From: Mitragyna speciosa
Taxonomy: Eukaryota > Streptophyta > Magnoliopsida > Gentianales > Rubiaceae
Direction of reading: 5' to 3'
NCBI GenBank assembly: GCA_024721245.1
Contig: CM045565.1
Location: 22,580,714-22,644,713 of the forward strand
DNA: 64,000 nucleotides
Position numbers and translations under genes: made by a program. Below, in pieces: positions 1 through 13,395 of this stretch. Position 1 is the stretch's first letter; the number at the start of each line of letters is the position of its first letter. The notes beneath the pieces were generated by a model. That model was not told where the DNA came from. It saw only the letters and a program-made list of their open reading frames with translations, and searched no databases.

Positions 1-1
1 A

Positions 2-965
2 ATCCCAAAAGTCCCTGATCTTCACTTCCCTGATCCACCAAGAAGATCATCTATAAAAAAGACAAGAAGAAAAACTGTTTACAGGCCTTCTCCAAGACGA
101 ATGAGATCGTTTGTGGCAGATGATCATTGTAACTGTCATGCCTCGGTGACTTCAGTTCAGCTAAACCCTCAACAAGCAGGGATTCGGGACTTGTTTGATT
201 CTTCCAGTGATAGTTCTGTTGAGCTGGACGTCCTGAAATCTCCATCATCAGTATTCGAGTCTGACACCATTGATCAACCTGAATCCCCCAATGAACTAGC
301 GTCAAGATTGAGTTCTTGCAGTTGTGGATTCAGTTCTTCGGCTACTGATATCATTATCGACGTGAATGCAAAATCCTACACTAGGAATATTGAGAAGTTA
401 GATGTATTTGACACCATTCCAGAGCTAGACCTTCCTCCAATTCTGACAAAGCCTGCAAGATCCAACGATGCTTTAGAAGAAGCTGTCAAATTCAGGACTT
501 CGCCCAAGTTACAAAAGAAAACAGAAGCTCATCATGGTTCAGCTGCTATCAAATTTATCAAAGAGAAAAATGTAAAAACTCTAAAAGAATCCTGCAAACT
601 CTCCAGGTACACGAAAATCTGTTTCAGGCTCGACTGGAATAAAGCTCAGGGCTAATTCTCCAAAACTGGTAAGCAGGAAAATTCAGGGTCAAGGCAGAAA
701 AAGCATTTCAAGTCAGAAACGTTCAAAATTGTCACGGAAGAGTGGATTCTCAGAGGGCTTTGCAATTGTGAAGGCTTCCTTTGATCCTCAAAAAGATTTT
801 AGAGATTCCATGATAGAGATGATCGTGGAAAATAACATCCGGGCATCAAAGGACTTAGAAGATCTTCTTGCTTGTTATCTCACATTAAATTCTGATGAGT
901 ATCATGAGCTCATAATTAAGGCATTTGAGCAAATATGGTTCAACATGCCTGATCTCAACTTGTAA
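2..965 (+). pseudogene. OVATE family protein, 3' part, frame broken
   Basis: OVATE family proteins are plant transcriptional repressors that bind homeodomain (KNOX/BELL) proteins. The window enters the gene in mid-frame. The frame is open from base 2 to the stop at 653-655 and encodes a basic Arg/Lys-rich and Ser-rich middle part with the family phrase LPPILTKPA. The C-terminal OVATE domain (ENNIRASKDLEDLLACYLTL and following, ending FNMPDLNL) lies in another frame that is open from about 603 to the stop at 963-965. The downstream frame already reads family-like (TGIKLRANSPKL) from about 625, so the break falls at about 606-612 and looks like one extra base or two missing bases. A 70-nt intron at 607-676 (GTAC..GCAG) would also restore phase, but it would remove this conserved stretch. 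Family assignment is firm. Whether the gene is broken or the base call is wrong is open. The 5' end is outside the window. It resembles the OFP1/2/4 group. Confidence 0.8.
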
Positions 966-3900
966 AAATGCAGTGTAGTAGTTTTAATCTCCAACGTGTA
1001 AAACTGTATTAGTAATAAATCAATTAATCAGACGACAAACTGTATTAGTAAAAAACTCCATGTTCCACAGACTGAAATGATTCTGTGCCGTGGTTTCGAG
1101 CCCTTATGGGATCAGGAGCCTTTGCAATTGCCACTGGCAATTCAATTGCGCAATACATGCAGCTACAGTGTTTAAACAAATACGGTAACCATACACACAT
1201 AAACAACAATGTAAAGACAACAATTTTGTACCATCTTTAAATATTATTTCTCGCATCTAATCTCACCAATTCAAAGATTCAAAATAACCCGTTTTCACGT
1301 TCAATTTTGCTCTACAATCACACTTGTGAGTTGTGAGTGTGGAGATCAGTCACCTGCCAATATGGTCACGTCTATTTTCAAGCTAGATTGATATTCTGTT
1401 ACATTTGCAAAGATATGCAACAACGAGATAATTCCGAAGTGTTCAAACTTCGCTGTTAATGATGAAAGATCAGAGACAGAGAGAAGTGAAGTTGCCTGTC
1501 ATCATATGACGAACTAATTTTTATAAAAATTGTAGAATAATCATTCTGACAAAAGATGGGCTGTTGCTCACTGCTCACAACGAGGGCCATTTACACATCG
1601 CCATCGCAGCACGACACATATCTCAGTTGTTATCTTCTCCAGTAGAAACAGACTAAAAAACGTAGATTCTAGATATAGCCTGCCTCCACCTCTGACGTCC
1701 GTATTTCTTGGAAAGCAAAAACTATAGGAATGAGACAACAAGCAGAGACGTAGTCTTATTCCAAGTCTTCACAGTTTCACCCCTTCTCATTCCACTTCTT
1801 GTCTTTCCGTTTCAGCAGCAGTAGGCAGTAATTTAACTCATGCCATGCCAAATCCATTCGTTGTTGACTGTAAAACTAACTAATTCAAGACACGTTGATA
1901 AATTGTTTTAGAACTTGGCCTAAAGGCGAAATCAGCCTCTATTGGCGCTCGACAATTGCGATTTGCGACAAAGTCCAAAACTGTTCAAACCTCTGATCCT
2001 ATGTTACTATGAAGTCTAATTTATTACTTTTTCCTGTTTTGTGATTATGGAAAAGGGCAAAAACAGGGGAAAAAAAACCTTACTTTGGTGTATGCTGCTT
2101 TTGATTTTGCAATGTTGTCTAAAGTGAGTCTTTTCAAAAAGTTTAAAAAGGCACCTTTCCTATTGATGCGCACAACTAAAATGGACCCTTACGGTCATAT
2201 TTGGTGGCATTCATCAACCAGAGATTTCTGTTAAAATGCGTCGATGGAGGAAAATCATTTTGGGTTGGTCCCCCTTACGTTCCAGATATGATCTTAGTTT
2301 TGTGTTTCCCATTCATGATAACTACGCATGCTAAACTTGCTTAGTATGCTCCAATTCTTAGAGATTTTGAAAGTCAACAAAGAAACTATCTGGCTAGGAA
2401 ATTGATTAACATATACAAGGTACAACAGGTAAATGCACCCCGAGCAAAGAGCTAGTTGATTTTATTATTTAGTTACAATTAATATGTTATGTTTGCAAGT
2501 AACTTGTGTTGGAATTGGACCACCAATAGTTGCTCAGATTAACCAAATTGCCCCGATGATGAACGATATCCATCAGACTTAGTATAGCTTTCTCTTGTCA
2601 CATAGTACTATTTGAGAAAGGACAACAGCAACATGACCATGCAGATTGTAATATTGCCTTTCCAGATCTACAGAACAGATGTGGTTGTATCCATGTATTT
2701 GTGTGCCGCAAGTACTTGGAAGTTAGCAGGTTAGGCACTTAGCTATCTCCAGTTGAAGCTTTGCGATGTAACAGGAACGTACCAATTGCCCGCGTCGGTA
2801 TTTGCTGCTATCATTCTCCTAACTCCCTAGCGCCTGATCATAAATACTATGCATTAATATCGAGTAATAACGTTAGGCTCATGTGACTAGTTGCAATTAG
2901 CAGCTCCTTGTCGGTGACATTAGACTTGGCACTGAAAAATGAAAAAGTGACACTGAGGATATGAATGAAGTGCTTGTTGCAAGACATGAGATTGAATAAT
3001 TAATTCAGAATGATTTCTTGTTTGGTTGGACTTCAAATTAGTTATAGAAAGGGATCAACTTGGTATTAATTCCACAAGTGGTGTAGGAATATTTATGGCT
3101 TTATTTCGATATTGATGTGTTTAATCTATCTACTTATAACAAACCCTTTTGCCTTTAACAAGGTCCATGAACCAAACATTGACTGTTTAATCCCAAAGGT
3201 GGTTTGATTACTAAGAAGTCAGTCTTAAACTCTCAAAGGTCTTGAAATCGATTCTTTTACTTCTCATATTTTAGTGTCAAATTACATCTCAAGAAAATAC
3301 AGAACCAATTAAGTTGAGTAAAAATGTCACAAGTTTAATCAAACTTAAAATATAAAACATGCATGGTATCTTGTCATGTAAGGCAGAACAATGTGACCAG
3401 ACGATCAGTTCAGAAATTAGGTGGGGATTGTGATAAATTGTCGCCACTCTCAGCTGAGCAAATATTATTGTCTTTTTTCATTTTTGGCGTAACACAACTC
3501 AACAGATTGATTTGAATATTCGAGTATAGGACCTAATTACCTATTAAAGATAATATATTATCTAGAGTCGTTGCAAAAATTTTGGATTAAGAAACGATAT
3601 GTGAGGCCAGCTGGTTGATTGCAGAAGTGAAGCTCAAGGAATTTCTAGAATTTCTAATTCGATCCAGTGATGAGATTCCCCTCTTTTAAGAATTAGGAGT
3701 GTCGAATTTATGTGTGTAAATTTTCCAAAGTTTGGTTTTCTTTCTCGATGAATTTTTTTTTTATAACTATATTTGAAAAAATAATACTGTAACACTTTTT
3801 AGGATGTGATGCATGTGAAGAATTTAAGATATAATGTATATGAAGAAAAAAAATAGATTAAGAAATATGCATTGAGAAATTATTCCAAAATATTGTCTCA

Positions 3901-4796
3901 AAAAATATTCCATCTCAAATAATTATTCTGAGACCCGTGTGTTTGGTTTCTTCTCCTCTTGTACGGGTGTATCGGGTCAATCATTGGAGGTTGGCGAACT
4001 GTAAGAAAAATAAAGAGGAAAGCCAAGTCAAACAATTCCAAGAAACTCCCATCCCAGGCAAACGAGAAACCAACTACAAGACCCATATAATCTGGAGGGG
4101 TTGATCGGAGTTTGTCTGCGGCACTCCAAACAAGAGTAGAGGTTGTTTAGGGGGCTATTAACAAACCTCTAATCACCGCTCACAGACCTCAGGATTCCAA
4201 TTAAGATCTTTAACAAAAGTGGCAAATGTCAATCTTCTGAATTGATACAAATGATAAAAGCAATTTTTCTATATGGTACGGTTCTTTTGCTTTCAGATTA
4301 TACTTTAATGAATCATACCATGCATGCATCATGGCACAAGAAGTTGAGAAATGTAAGCAAAGCCCTTTCTTTTTCTTGTTACATTTTTTTGCTGAAAAAA
4401 TGTAAGTAGGAATGAGCAACTAGCTTAGATACTTTGCGATTAGCATGTGATCTAAGTAATGCTTACCCGATCAGGTACCAGTGCTATAAGAATCAACATG
4501 TGAATAGGCACTATAAAGAAAAATGTAACATTTAATAGCACTATAGACAGAAAATTTAAGAACAATTAATAACACTATACATGGTAGGGGAAAACTTTAC
4601 CAACCAAAAATTTAATGACACTATAGCGAAAAGAAAAAAAAATTGATATTTGCACACCTCAAAAAGTTTTAACTCATTGCACGCTTTTATTATGTATTTT
4701 GTCTACTATACATGCTTATTGTTTGACCTAAAAAATACCTAAAACGTGCGCAAGAAATTAAAAAAAAAAGGTGATTGAAATATCATTACACCAGAA

Positions 4797-4801
<5 letters not shown>

Positions 4802-4835
<34 letters not shown>
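4802..4835. repeat. (TA)n microsatellite
   Basis: About 17 uninterrupted TA units. A small open frame runs through it on the minus strand, but that frame is only the product of the repeat. Confidence 0.95.
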
Positions 4836-4837
<2 letters not shown>

Positions 4838-7044
4838 AATTGGATCAAAACACCATTTTTTTGGATAAGCAACTAAGATTTTGTTCAGAGATACAATCAA
4901 GCCAAAAAAATTTTTTTTTTCCTGCGAGAATCTAATATCATATCTTTTGCTATCTTTATGAGGGCTCCGTTCATCTCCCATTTGAGAAAGGCTTATGGCT
5001 TAAAGACAGCTGATCCATAGATTAAGGTCTCCAGCTAGCCATGCTTGACCCGATTTATAAGTTGAAGATAAAATCGTGGACTTGAAATTCTGCAAAGAAA
5101 TGAAGGACTACTCACGTGGTAGAAGATGACAATTTCGCTTCAAAATCATTTAATAGTACTAATATAAAATATAAGGTACCTCCATAATTTTGCATCAAAT
5201 TGTTGATAAAAACTAAAAACGACCACACGAAACTGGGGAATAGACAACTGGGGCTTCTGTTTTGTTGATTTGGACTGCCCATCATTTCAAACTTGATTAG
5301 TCCTCTTTTCATGGACAAATGCTCCTCGGACTTGTTATTTTTAAAGGACCAAAGAAATGTCATCGACTTCATTTCAACCTGCTAATCGGAATATTATTGG
5401 GGTGATTGTAAATTTATAATCCAATTGAATGTAACATTTGGAGAACATTCGTATTTGTCTTCCACAAGTTGCAAGAAAGTTAACGACACTGACTTATGGA
5501 TTAATTAGTTTTGACAAGGATTGTGTCCCACGTATTAATGGAAAATGAAGTGACCTTCCGAAAAAGGTTGGAACATCATAATTAGGTTAAGATCCGACGA
5601 TAAAGTTGTGTTAACACAACTAATTGGCATGCAAGATTTGCATAATGCTGCAGTCATTTGCGCCAGAAATGACAATTAAACAGCATGCTTAGCACATACT
5701 AATAGATTTCCTACTCATTTGCGTTAAGATAATGGTAATCTCTGTTCAGTAGATCTGATTATTTCACGAAAATCCCAATTTACTATAATACTATTAACTG
5801 TATGGATTTTAGAATCAACGCATTGTTCCTTTTTCACCAAACCCTGAAACAGAGAGAACAAAAATACGACATACTTGAAACTTGATTAACCTATATTCTG
5901 TGTCTGTGACTTTTAAAGAGCAGTATAAATTTAAGGTAATCAAATTTCTTACAGGAAATTGTGGAAAGTCTTGAAGATCCTGGATTCTGTCACAAAACCT
6001 AGGGAAGTTTCTGCCAGATCTTGACGTTGTCCACATATTTTAGGTACAAGAGGTTTTTTGAGAACGCGTGATGACTAATGCAGGGTCGCTAGGCAATAAA
6101 GCTTCGGGTATCTTTGAGGTGGATTATCTAAAAATCGTAATTTATCATAAGACTAGAAAAGTCAACAGAAAAGAAATTTCTGTTCAACCGGAGTTAAATT
6201 AGTTTGTTGTCTGCCTTGTCTAAATCTTTCTTTTTCTTTTAAAAATCCACATATATGTGGTAAACAAAAGTTAGGTTGCTTCAAAACAGAAGAAAACAAA
6301 ACAAAGGTAAAAATCCAAAATCCAAAGAATTAAGAAGTCCAGATATTTTTCTGAAACAAAAAGTTCTTTTTTTTTTTTCATTATTTTGGGTTTTTGGGAA
6401 GGGGGTTGCGAGGGAGGTAACATTTGGGCACAAAGAAGGAAATCGTGCCAATTTCTTTGGCTGCCGGGCATTACTCCGGAGGCATTAATCAGTCTGATTT
6501 ATAAACCAGAACCAGGAGGGGATTGCTGAAACCGACAAGGGACTTTGTTTGACTAGAAAACTGATCCCTTTCCCTTAGTCCTCTTGTTGGTCATGATCAA
6601 TGGAAGCCGCACATATTTTTTTTTTTTTGGTTCTTTTTTGGCGGTTTTTTTTTTTTTTTTTTTTTTTGTGCCCCCCGCCCGCAGCCCTCCTCTTTGGGCT
6701 GGGTGGGTGGCTGGGTTGTACCACGGTTATTACACATGAAGCATCATAATTCATAAGAGGAGGACCACTTAACCCAGGCTCAGCATGGGGGCGGGCCCTG
6801 GTTGCTACTTGATGATAAAGCAGTGGAAAGCTGCGAGGAATTATTGAGGATGCTGTTCCTGAATGACATAGCCTGACCGTTTATTCTCAATTTTTCCTCG
6901 GCAGGTCCCAGACCAATGCATGATAAGAAATATTTATTAAGGGCATTTAATTTAACAACCCAAAAAATTCTTTCCAGAATAATGTTCTAAAGTTAAATTG
7001 GCCGGGATTTATCACAAGTCTGATAAGCTTGTAAGCTTGGGTTT

Positions 7045-7119
7045 TGACATGTTTCCTACAGCAAAGAGGGCAGATGCAATATTAAGGGCAGATGACGTGT
7101 TTGCTACAGCAAAGAGGGC
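7045..7119. repeat. Short direct repeat, about 49 bp period
   Basis: The 26-nt phrase ending CTACAGCAAAGAGGGC occurs at 7045-7070 and again at 7094-7119 with two mismatches. The adjoining AAGCTTGGGTTTTG is also repeated on the outer sides (near 7033 and 7125). This looks like a partial local duplication. No function is apparent. Confidence 0.75.
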
Positions 7120-8261
7120 TTATAAGCTTGGGTTTTGCACTTCGTGGGAAAGAGAAAAACAACAAAGTCCATGAACATTAACAAGAAACATTGCTTTAAG
7201 CATTTGTTAGCATTACCTTCCATTATGTTTTAGTCGTCAAGCTTAATTCTAATAAAAAAAACTTATCTTACTGATGCCACTTTTCTTGTAAATGATTCAG
7301 AATTTTTTTTTTGTTTGGGCGGACAATGATTCAAATTTTAAGAGTCACATTCTCATAATAATATAAGATAACGTAAGAAAATCAATCGATTGTTGTTGTC
7401 TCGAAACTTGCGATTGTCTTCTTACTCCTACATGTTAATGTAGGAATTCAGAGAAAAGGAAAAAAGATATTTAAAATGAAGAATGGCCCCACTGGTAACT
7501 AGATTTCTAACATTTTCTTTTTTCTAATTTTTCTTAAAAAGCTTAAACCAAACAAATAAGGTCGTCTTTCTTCCAAGCGATTGGAACAAGGACAACCCAG
7601 AAGATTTAATTATGTCAGAAGAAAAATGCTTTGACTAACTTCGGAATATCTCTGTTGCTTGATGCAATAACAGTTGAAGAAAGTAGTTTCTTCAACTTAT
7701 TAAAGCTGCTTTTTAACGATCAGAGAACAAAAGGCAAAAATTCTCTAGATATGAAGTTGAAAAAGTTTTCGCTATCAAGTGCTTTTTATCTTGAGAAACA
7801 AAACAACCAACTAATCATAAGAAACTTGGGGACAAAATTTGTACTCGTAAGTTAAAGCAAGCTAAAAGCTTTGCTGTGGCCCAAAAAATTTCAGGAAGGA
7901 TTCAAACACATGCACAAGCACACGCCCAAAATACTACCTATTTGCTTTTAAATCACGAAACCATACATCATCAGCTTCCATATTCTAGTTTCTTCACCAA
8001 CTGATGTGGAACCAAAAAAATAAGCATTCCAGGGCCTATATCAGGTGTGTTACAAGCTACCCCAAAAGAAGGCCATTCATGGGATCTCAACTTCGAAAGC
8101 AACCACCAAAGAAGTACAAAACCTTATTTTGTACACTATACCACAACAGCTAAAAGGTAATTTAGCTGGGTTAAAAAGTCAAAAACATCAAAAAAACTTG
8201 TCGCCTTGAAGTCCTATACTTTGTTAGCATCTAAATTACCCACTTACCATTCTTTTTCTGC

Positions 8262-11200
8262 CTATATACAAGTTAAGCATTCTAGCCTAACAGCATTCCT
8301 AGGGGTCAGAGGGGGAAACTCAACTTCATTCTTAAGCCGAAGTAAGTGATCTCCAACCCTGTAAACCCAGAATCACAGACATGGCTTTAGATAGAATCCA
8401 TGAAAATATCCTTGCAACTCTCCACTACATGGAAATTGTGAAAAGTTTAGTATATTATCCTACCTTTCTTCTTTATTTATATCTGATGCTGCATTCCTTT
8501 GGCCATCAGAACTTGAGCCACAAGTATTACAAGGGCCAGAAATCACATCATCAACCAAATGCCCAAGAGATCCAAATTGAATTCGGCATAAGGATTTGGA
8601 GAATCCATTCGAATGAGTATCACCTTCCTTGGACTGGTGAGACGGGCAGGATACACCAGCCTTATTGCCTGCTTGAACAGGACACCAAGCATGCAGGAGC
8701 TGACGGCCACCTTTTGCCAAAGATTTTGTCTCTGAAAAAGCAGGAATAAAGCCATTGGCATGATTGTGCCTCTGTGACTGACCATTAGCCCCTGTTGACT
8801 TAGTTCCACCTCGACCTTGTGAAGGTATGTCCCTGGAAGAAGAATTCTGCAAGAATGAAAGAGTGAGATGGATCCAATATATTCCTTCTTGTAACTGGAT
8901 GGCATGCCAAATAAATCCTGGAATTTGGAAGAAAGAGAAGCAATACCATGATGGGCAAGTAAGTGCCCGTCCCTTGAGCTTTGTGTTTCTCCTCGGAAGC
9001 AAAAGCAGAAACAGATGGTGCATGACTGCTTGCAGATGGTCCCATGAAAATACTGCTTGTATTCATTTGAGAAAATGAGCTCTGTTCAAGAGGCAGAGAT
9101 TGACAGACAGTATCTGAAGGCTTCTTGTTCCCAAGACATGATGGTAGCATAGGAACATTGTGAGATACAGGTGTTAATAGAGGAAACCAATTGCAACACT
9201 GACCATATAATAAACTCCTTATATGACTATCATAGTCCCCAGTGAGGTTTGCCAAAGGATTTAAAGGTTCTCCATCCACTACACTACCGGAGTCCCTTTC
9301 CCTAAAATCAAGTGATAAGTCTTCTAGAATATTGACTTTAGGACTTGAGACAGCTGAACTGCAGGAGCAAAAGCCATCCAAGCTATCTGCACATGACTGA
9401 AAGGTGTTGACTATCTTCAAATGATTCTCTTTGTGTTCCAGCAACTGATCAACACACAGCTTCCCTTCAACATCATCAGATTGGTCACTTAAGCTGAAGT
9501 GGCTATTTTCAGCACATGGCTTAAATAAGTTAAATTGTGGTTCATGACAATATTGGCTAAAAAAGGAACCACTATAGTTACTACTTGGTGAACAATCAGA
9601 TGAGGCATTTGAAGTCCTGAAATCTAAAGAACTGCGTGTAGCAAGGTCAGAAGCATCCCCATTAATACGATATCCTGAAAAAGGAGTCCAAATCACTGAG
9701 TAGCTGGGTTCTGGCATTGTCCGTGAAGAAACTACTTTCATTGAGCATCTATCCAACTGTGTTGAAGTGCATTTTTCTTCCACCAAGAAACCGTCATTCT
9801 CAAAATCACTAGTTGATGATCTCAGAAGCATGTCATCCTCAGATAAAATTGCAGCAGGAGATGAGGAATACAACGTACTAGAACCTTCACCTAATGATAG
9901 CACATAATCCTGTACATCAGACCTGCCATCGAAACCACACCTCAGCAGAGTGTTACCAAAAAATTTCTTGATCTCATCTGCAATTTCATCTTTGGGTAAT
10001 GAAAGAATTTGCCCAAGCTTGCGAGCCCCATATTTGAAAGCACTACGTATTCGGTAGAAATTACCTGGAGGAAGTAACAGTCAGCGTTATAGACAGTTTC
10101 AACAAATGAACAAAAAATTTGTAAATAATATAAGATTCTGCTTCCTAGATGGCGTTATTTCTTATTTTGACATATGTACTCTGTTTTCACGTAATATAAA
10201 CCACTATCAAGAAGGAATCCTGATATGGGCTCCTCAGAAACTGCAACCTTACTGAGATAGATTGTTCCCATTGGGAGATCATGAAGTGACAGTCTCAAAC
10301 AATCATCAATAAAAATCTAAAATTAGTATTCAGAAACAAAGTCCTGAGAGCAAGATATATTCTTTAATTTCTGCAGACTATAAGAGAAACCAAACTATGA
10401 TAGAAATTATAAAAATGTTTCTCTTGATAACACTAATTTTCCAGAAAAATCATTTATGACTTTTAAGTTAAATATTCCGTACCTCTGTGAACACTACGCC
10501 CGAGGTTGTTACATTCTTTCAGGGGGTCAATTATATTGAGATGCTTTGGCACAAACACTCGAGAATTTGTTTCCAGACCTCTGGATGGAACTGAGAACAT
10601 TTCCACACAGTTTCGTAGGAATTCTTCACTAATCATCAGCTCATTTCCTTCATTCTGAGGCATCTGAACTGCAAAGAGGTATACAAGTAATTAATAGAAA
10701 ACACAATTTTCTTCCCCCTCAAACCCCTTAATTGCATAAAAAGAACAAACAGCTTCGTGCAAACGCACGCAAACATGATAACCGGATATTGAAGGCAATT
10801 CCAATGGTAGCAAATCAAAAGATGCCCCATACCCACTGTTTCCGGAAGGGATGACTTGCAAACTGGACCATTCAAACTGATACAATAGTTCTCCCAGTCA
10901 AATTTGCTAAAGTAATCCAAAAATCTGTATAGAACCTATACACATAGAATCAAATATGCTAAGTCAAGCCCAGAAGTACATATTGTGTCTGTATAAAATG
11001 TCAACTTGCAAGAAATTACCGCTAAAGGGCCATCTAAAGACGAATGGAACAGATGGAATATGTAAAGAACCAGCATTTCCAATGCATATGTAGAAATCAG
11101 CCCATGATGTGCACCAAGTATGCGGCTCTCATAATAGCACCAAGCTTTAATCAAAATAATGCTACGTTTAAAGAGATGATCTTTTCCAACAAGCCGATCA

Positions 11201-13395
11201 ACCTGTCCAAAACGAGAAATTTAAAAAAGCTCCTAACAGAATAGATGAAACTAGAATATAACAAGGAAATGATGGGGAGCAGCATGACTTTAAAGCAAGA
11301 CAACAAGCATTTTCAAATGTTAAATGGAAGCCTAGGATTTAGAAAATTTAGAAACTGAAAAAGAAAAGTTAAAAGATAATAAAATGACTCATGATTACCT
11401 GTTCAAGAAAACAAAGCGTACAAATCCCTCCCAACTGGTTGAATGATATATCTATAACAATATTTTGAACAAGACATTTCACGAGCTTAACCTGCCAGCA
11501 GAAACACAAACATCATAATAAGAAACAAAAATCCATGCCCATGCATACGTTAATACATACAGAGAAAGTGATCATGAATAACGTCAGTGCATAATGCACC
11601 TTCTTCAAAAGGTATTTGATCGTAGATTACTGTATCAATTTGTCAATCTACAAGCAGAAGATATGAAAGTAAATCCCCCTAAAGACTTGGTACTGAAATT
11701 TGACAAGTATAACGTTCTTAGACTTCCACTATGCCCATTGCTTATCATCAAACTCACCAATAGATAACATAGTTGAAAATTGTTTGTAATTGTCAACAGA
11801 CAGGAAGTCAACAACAGGAAACTGCAAAAACTCAAAATGAAATAGTAGCAGAGAACAGAAGCACCTACCAGACTTGAAGAAATCTGGAGCATTCAAACCA
11901 GGTAAGGAAAAATTATCGAACACAAATCAAAAAATTATGACGTATGTAAAATGAATAAAAAACCACTAAAATTGGCAGACCCTGCTAAACCTGATAATGT
12001 CAAAGATATTACAATGAGTAATAGTCACGTATGCAAGTTGGAGAGATTACGATTTCAATGAGGAAAGGTCATGACAGAAACCCTTGAAGCAGAAAAGAAG
12101 GATTCATGGCATTACCTAAAATAGAGGAATGTGACAAAGATACTTGTCCATGAAATGAGAAAATTTTTGTTTTAGTAGGATGTAAAGAAAAAGGATTTCA
12201 AACTTTATGTAACACATCACAAAGAATAGCCAAAAGATATAGAAAGAAAGAGAAACAAATCAATTGCAACCTAATTCGGCTATTTAAGTAAAATCAAGAA
12301 ATTTATATGCAGTTCTAGACTAAAGCATCAAACTTCAGATGACCTCAGCATCAATGAATTGTGTGTCCTTCACTTCATATTCAGCATTTGCATTCTGTTC
12401 TTCTCTTTGCAAAACAGAAAGAACATCGCTGGCCCAAGATTCCTCTGTGAAAGGACTACTAAGGACAGTCAAATCGATATCTCCATCAGGAAGATAAGTC
12501 TTTAGAGGCACTGACCCATATGGGAAGACCTATATGATGAGTAGAATTAGCAAAACTTATCTGCATTCAGAAAATCATCTAAAGGACAAGAAATTACAAG
12601 TACCACAACTTCTGTGCATGAGAATGCCAATCCAGTACAACAGCCAAACTATTTATATGATCTGACTTACTCCCACGACCTAAGCTAACAACCAGAGACG
12701 AGTTCAATTAGGCCTCAAATAAAACGAGATCAGGTCAACAGGTAACAGGCCAGTCTAATTAATATCTGTGAATCCTGACTAAACCCTTCAATACTAACAT
12801 TTTCATGCATCTCAAGAATTGAGTTACCGCTTGGCAATGAAACACACACAACAAGACCAGTAGGCTCACTGGTTCCACCTAATAAACTCGTAACGCCGGT
12901 CGTTTATAAACACGTAACATCTGATTTCACAATGAACCAACCTCAACCAAATCAAAACATACAAAACAGAATAGAAAATTGAAGACTAGATTAAACGATA
13001 TCAAATATTCCAAATAAAACTCAGTCAAAGACGAATAACAACATGCATTAAACTGAAAAGGTCCCACAGAAATTATACAGGAAATTAAAATTAACAAAAA
13101 AAAAATCCTCAGAAAACAATAGACATGCAAGAGAAGATATAAAGGAAAAAATGCAAAAAAGAAAAAAGACCTCTAATCCAAGAGAAGAGCTGATGAGTCT
13201 CTGAACATAATCAATGACGTCTTTCCTCTTCTCCTCAGAGTCCATAGTTGGGTGAATAGCATTAACTATGTCGAGGGTGGTTTCCTCAGCTACAGCCCAA
13301 AAATCCTGGCTAACTGAGAAGGGATCAGGGTTCATATACACCAGACGCTCCTCCATTCCGACGCCGTTGGGTTCCCCTCCTCCTATATCACCCAT
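8262..13395 (-). CDS. PAP/OAS1-type nucleotidyltransferase (poly(A) polymerase-like)
   Basis: This is a member of the plant nucleotidyltransferase family with a poly(A) polymerase/2'-5' oligoadenylate synthetase-like substrate-binding domain. Its exact RNA substrate is not known to me. Nine exons join in phase: 13395-13171, 12529-12344, 11491-11399, 11202-11020, 10935-10833, 10668-10483, 10064-8947, 8846-8464, 8358-8262, giving 857 residues. The catalytic core is visible: YGSVPLKTYLPDGDIDLT around residues 79-96, with the GS motif and the acidic pair D92/D94, and a third acidic residue D151 in NIVIDISFNQ. The substrate-binding part follows (about residues 169-330: IKAWCYYESR, FSKFDWENYC, NNLGRSVHRGNFYRIRSAF). 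A long Ser-rich, probably disordered region and the family's C-terminal NEVEFPPL come next. The small last exon is needed to reach that motif; without it the frame stops at 8460. The gene appears intact. The Arabidopsis relatives I recall are At2g40520 and At3g51620. Confidence 0.9.

Larger units (their letters stand above)
966..8261. other. Gene-poor intergenic region
   Basis: I see no coding exon with family similarity in these 7.3 kb. The open frames are short and lack conserved motifs. The stretch holds simple sequence: a TA repeat at 4802-4835, a T-rich run around 6643-6667 next to a C/G-rich patch, and a short direct repeat at 7045-7119. It separates the OVATE gene from the 3' end of the nucleotidyltransferase gene. 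A lncRNA or miRNA gene cannot be excluded by eye. Confidence 0.6.

Noticed and set aside
607..676. 70-nt intron explaining the OVATE frame change
   Set aside because: Phase fits, but the excised stretch encodes the conserved TGIKLRANSPKL segment in the downstream frame, so a small indel is the better explanation.
3730..3955. Possible MITE with GTTTGGTTTC-like ends
   Set aside because: The two ends are not convincingly inverted repeats and no target duplication was found.
8381..8749. 122-codon plus-strand open frame
   Set aside because: It is antisense to the penultimate exon of the nucleotidyltransferase gene, where splice phases and family motifs support the minus strand.
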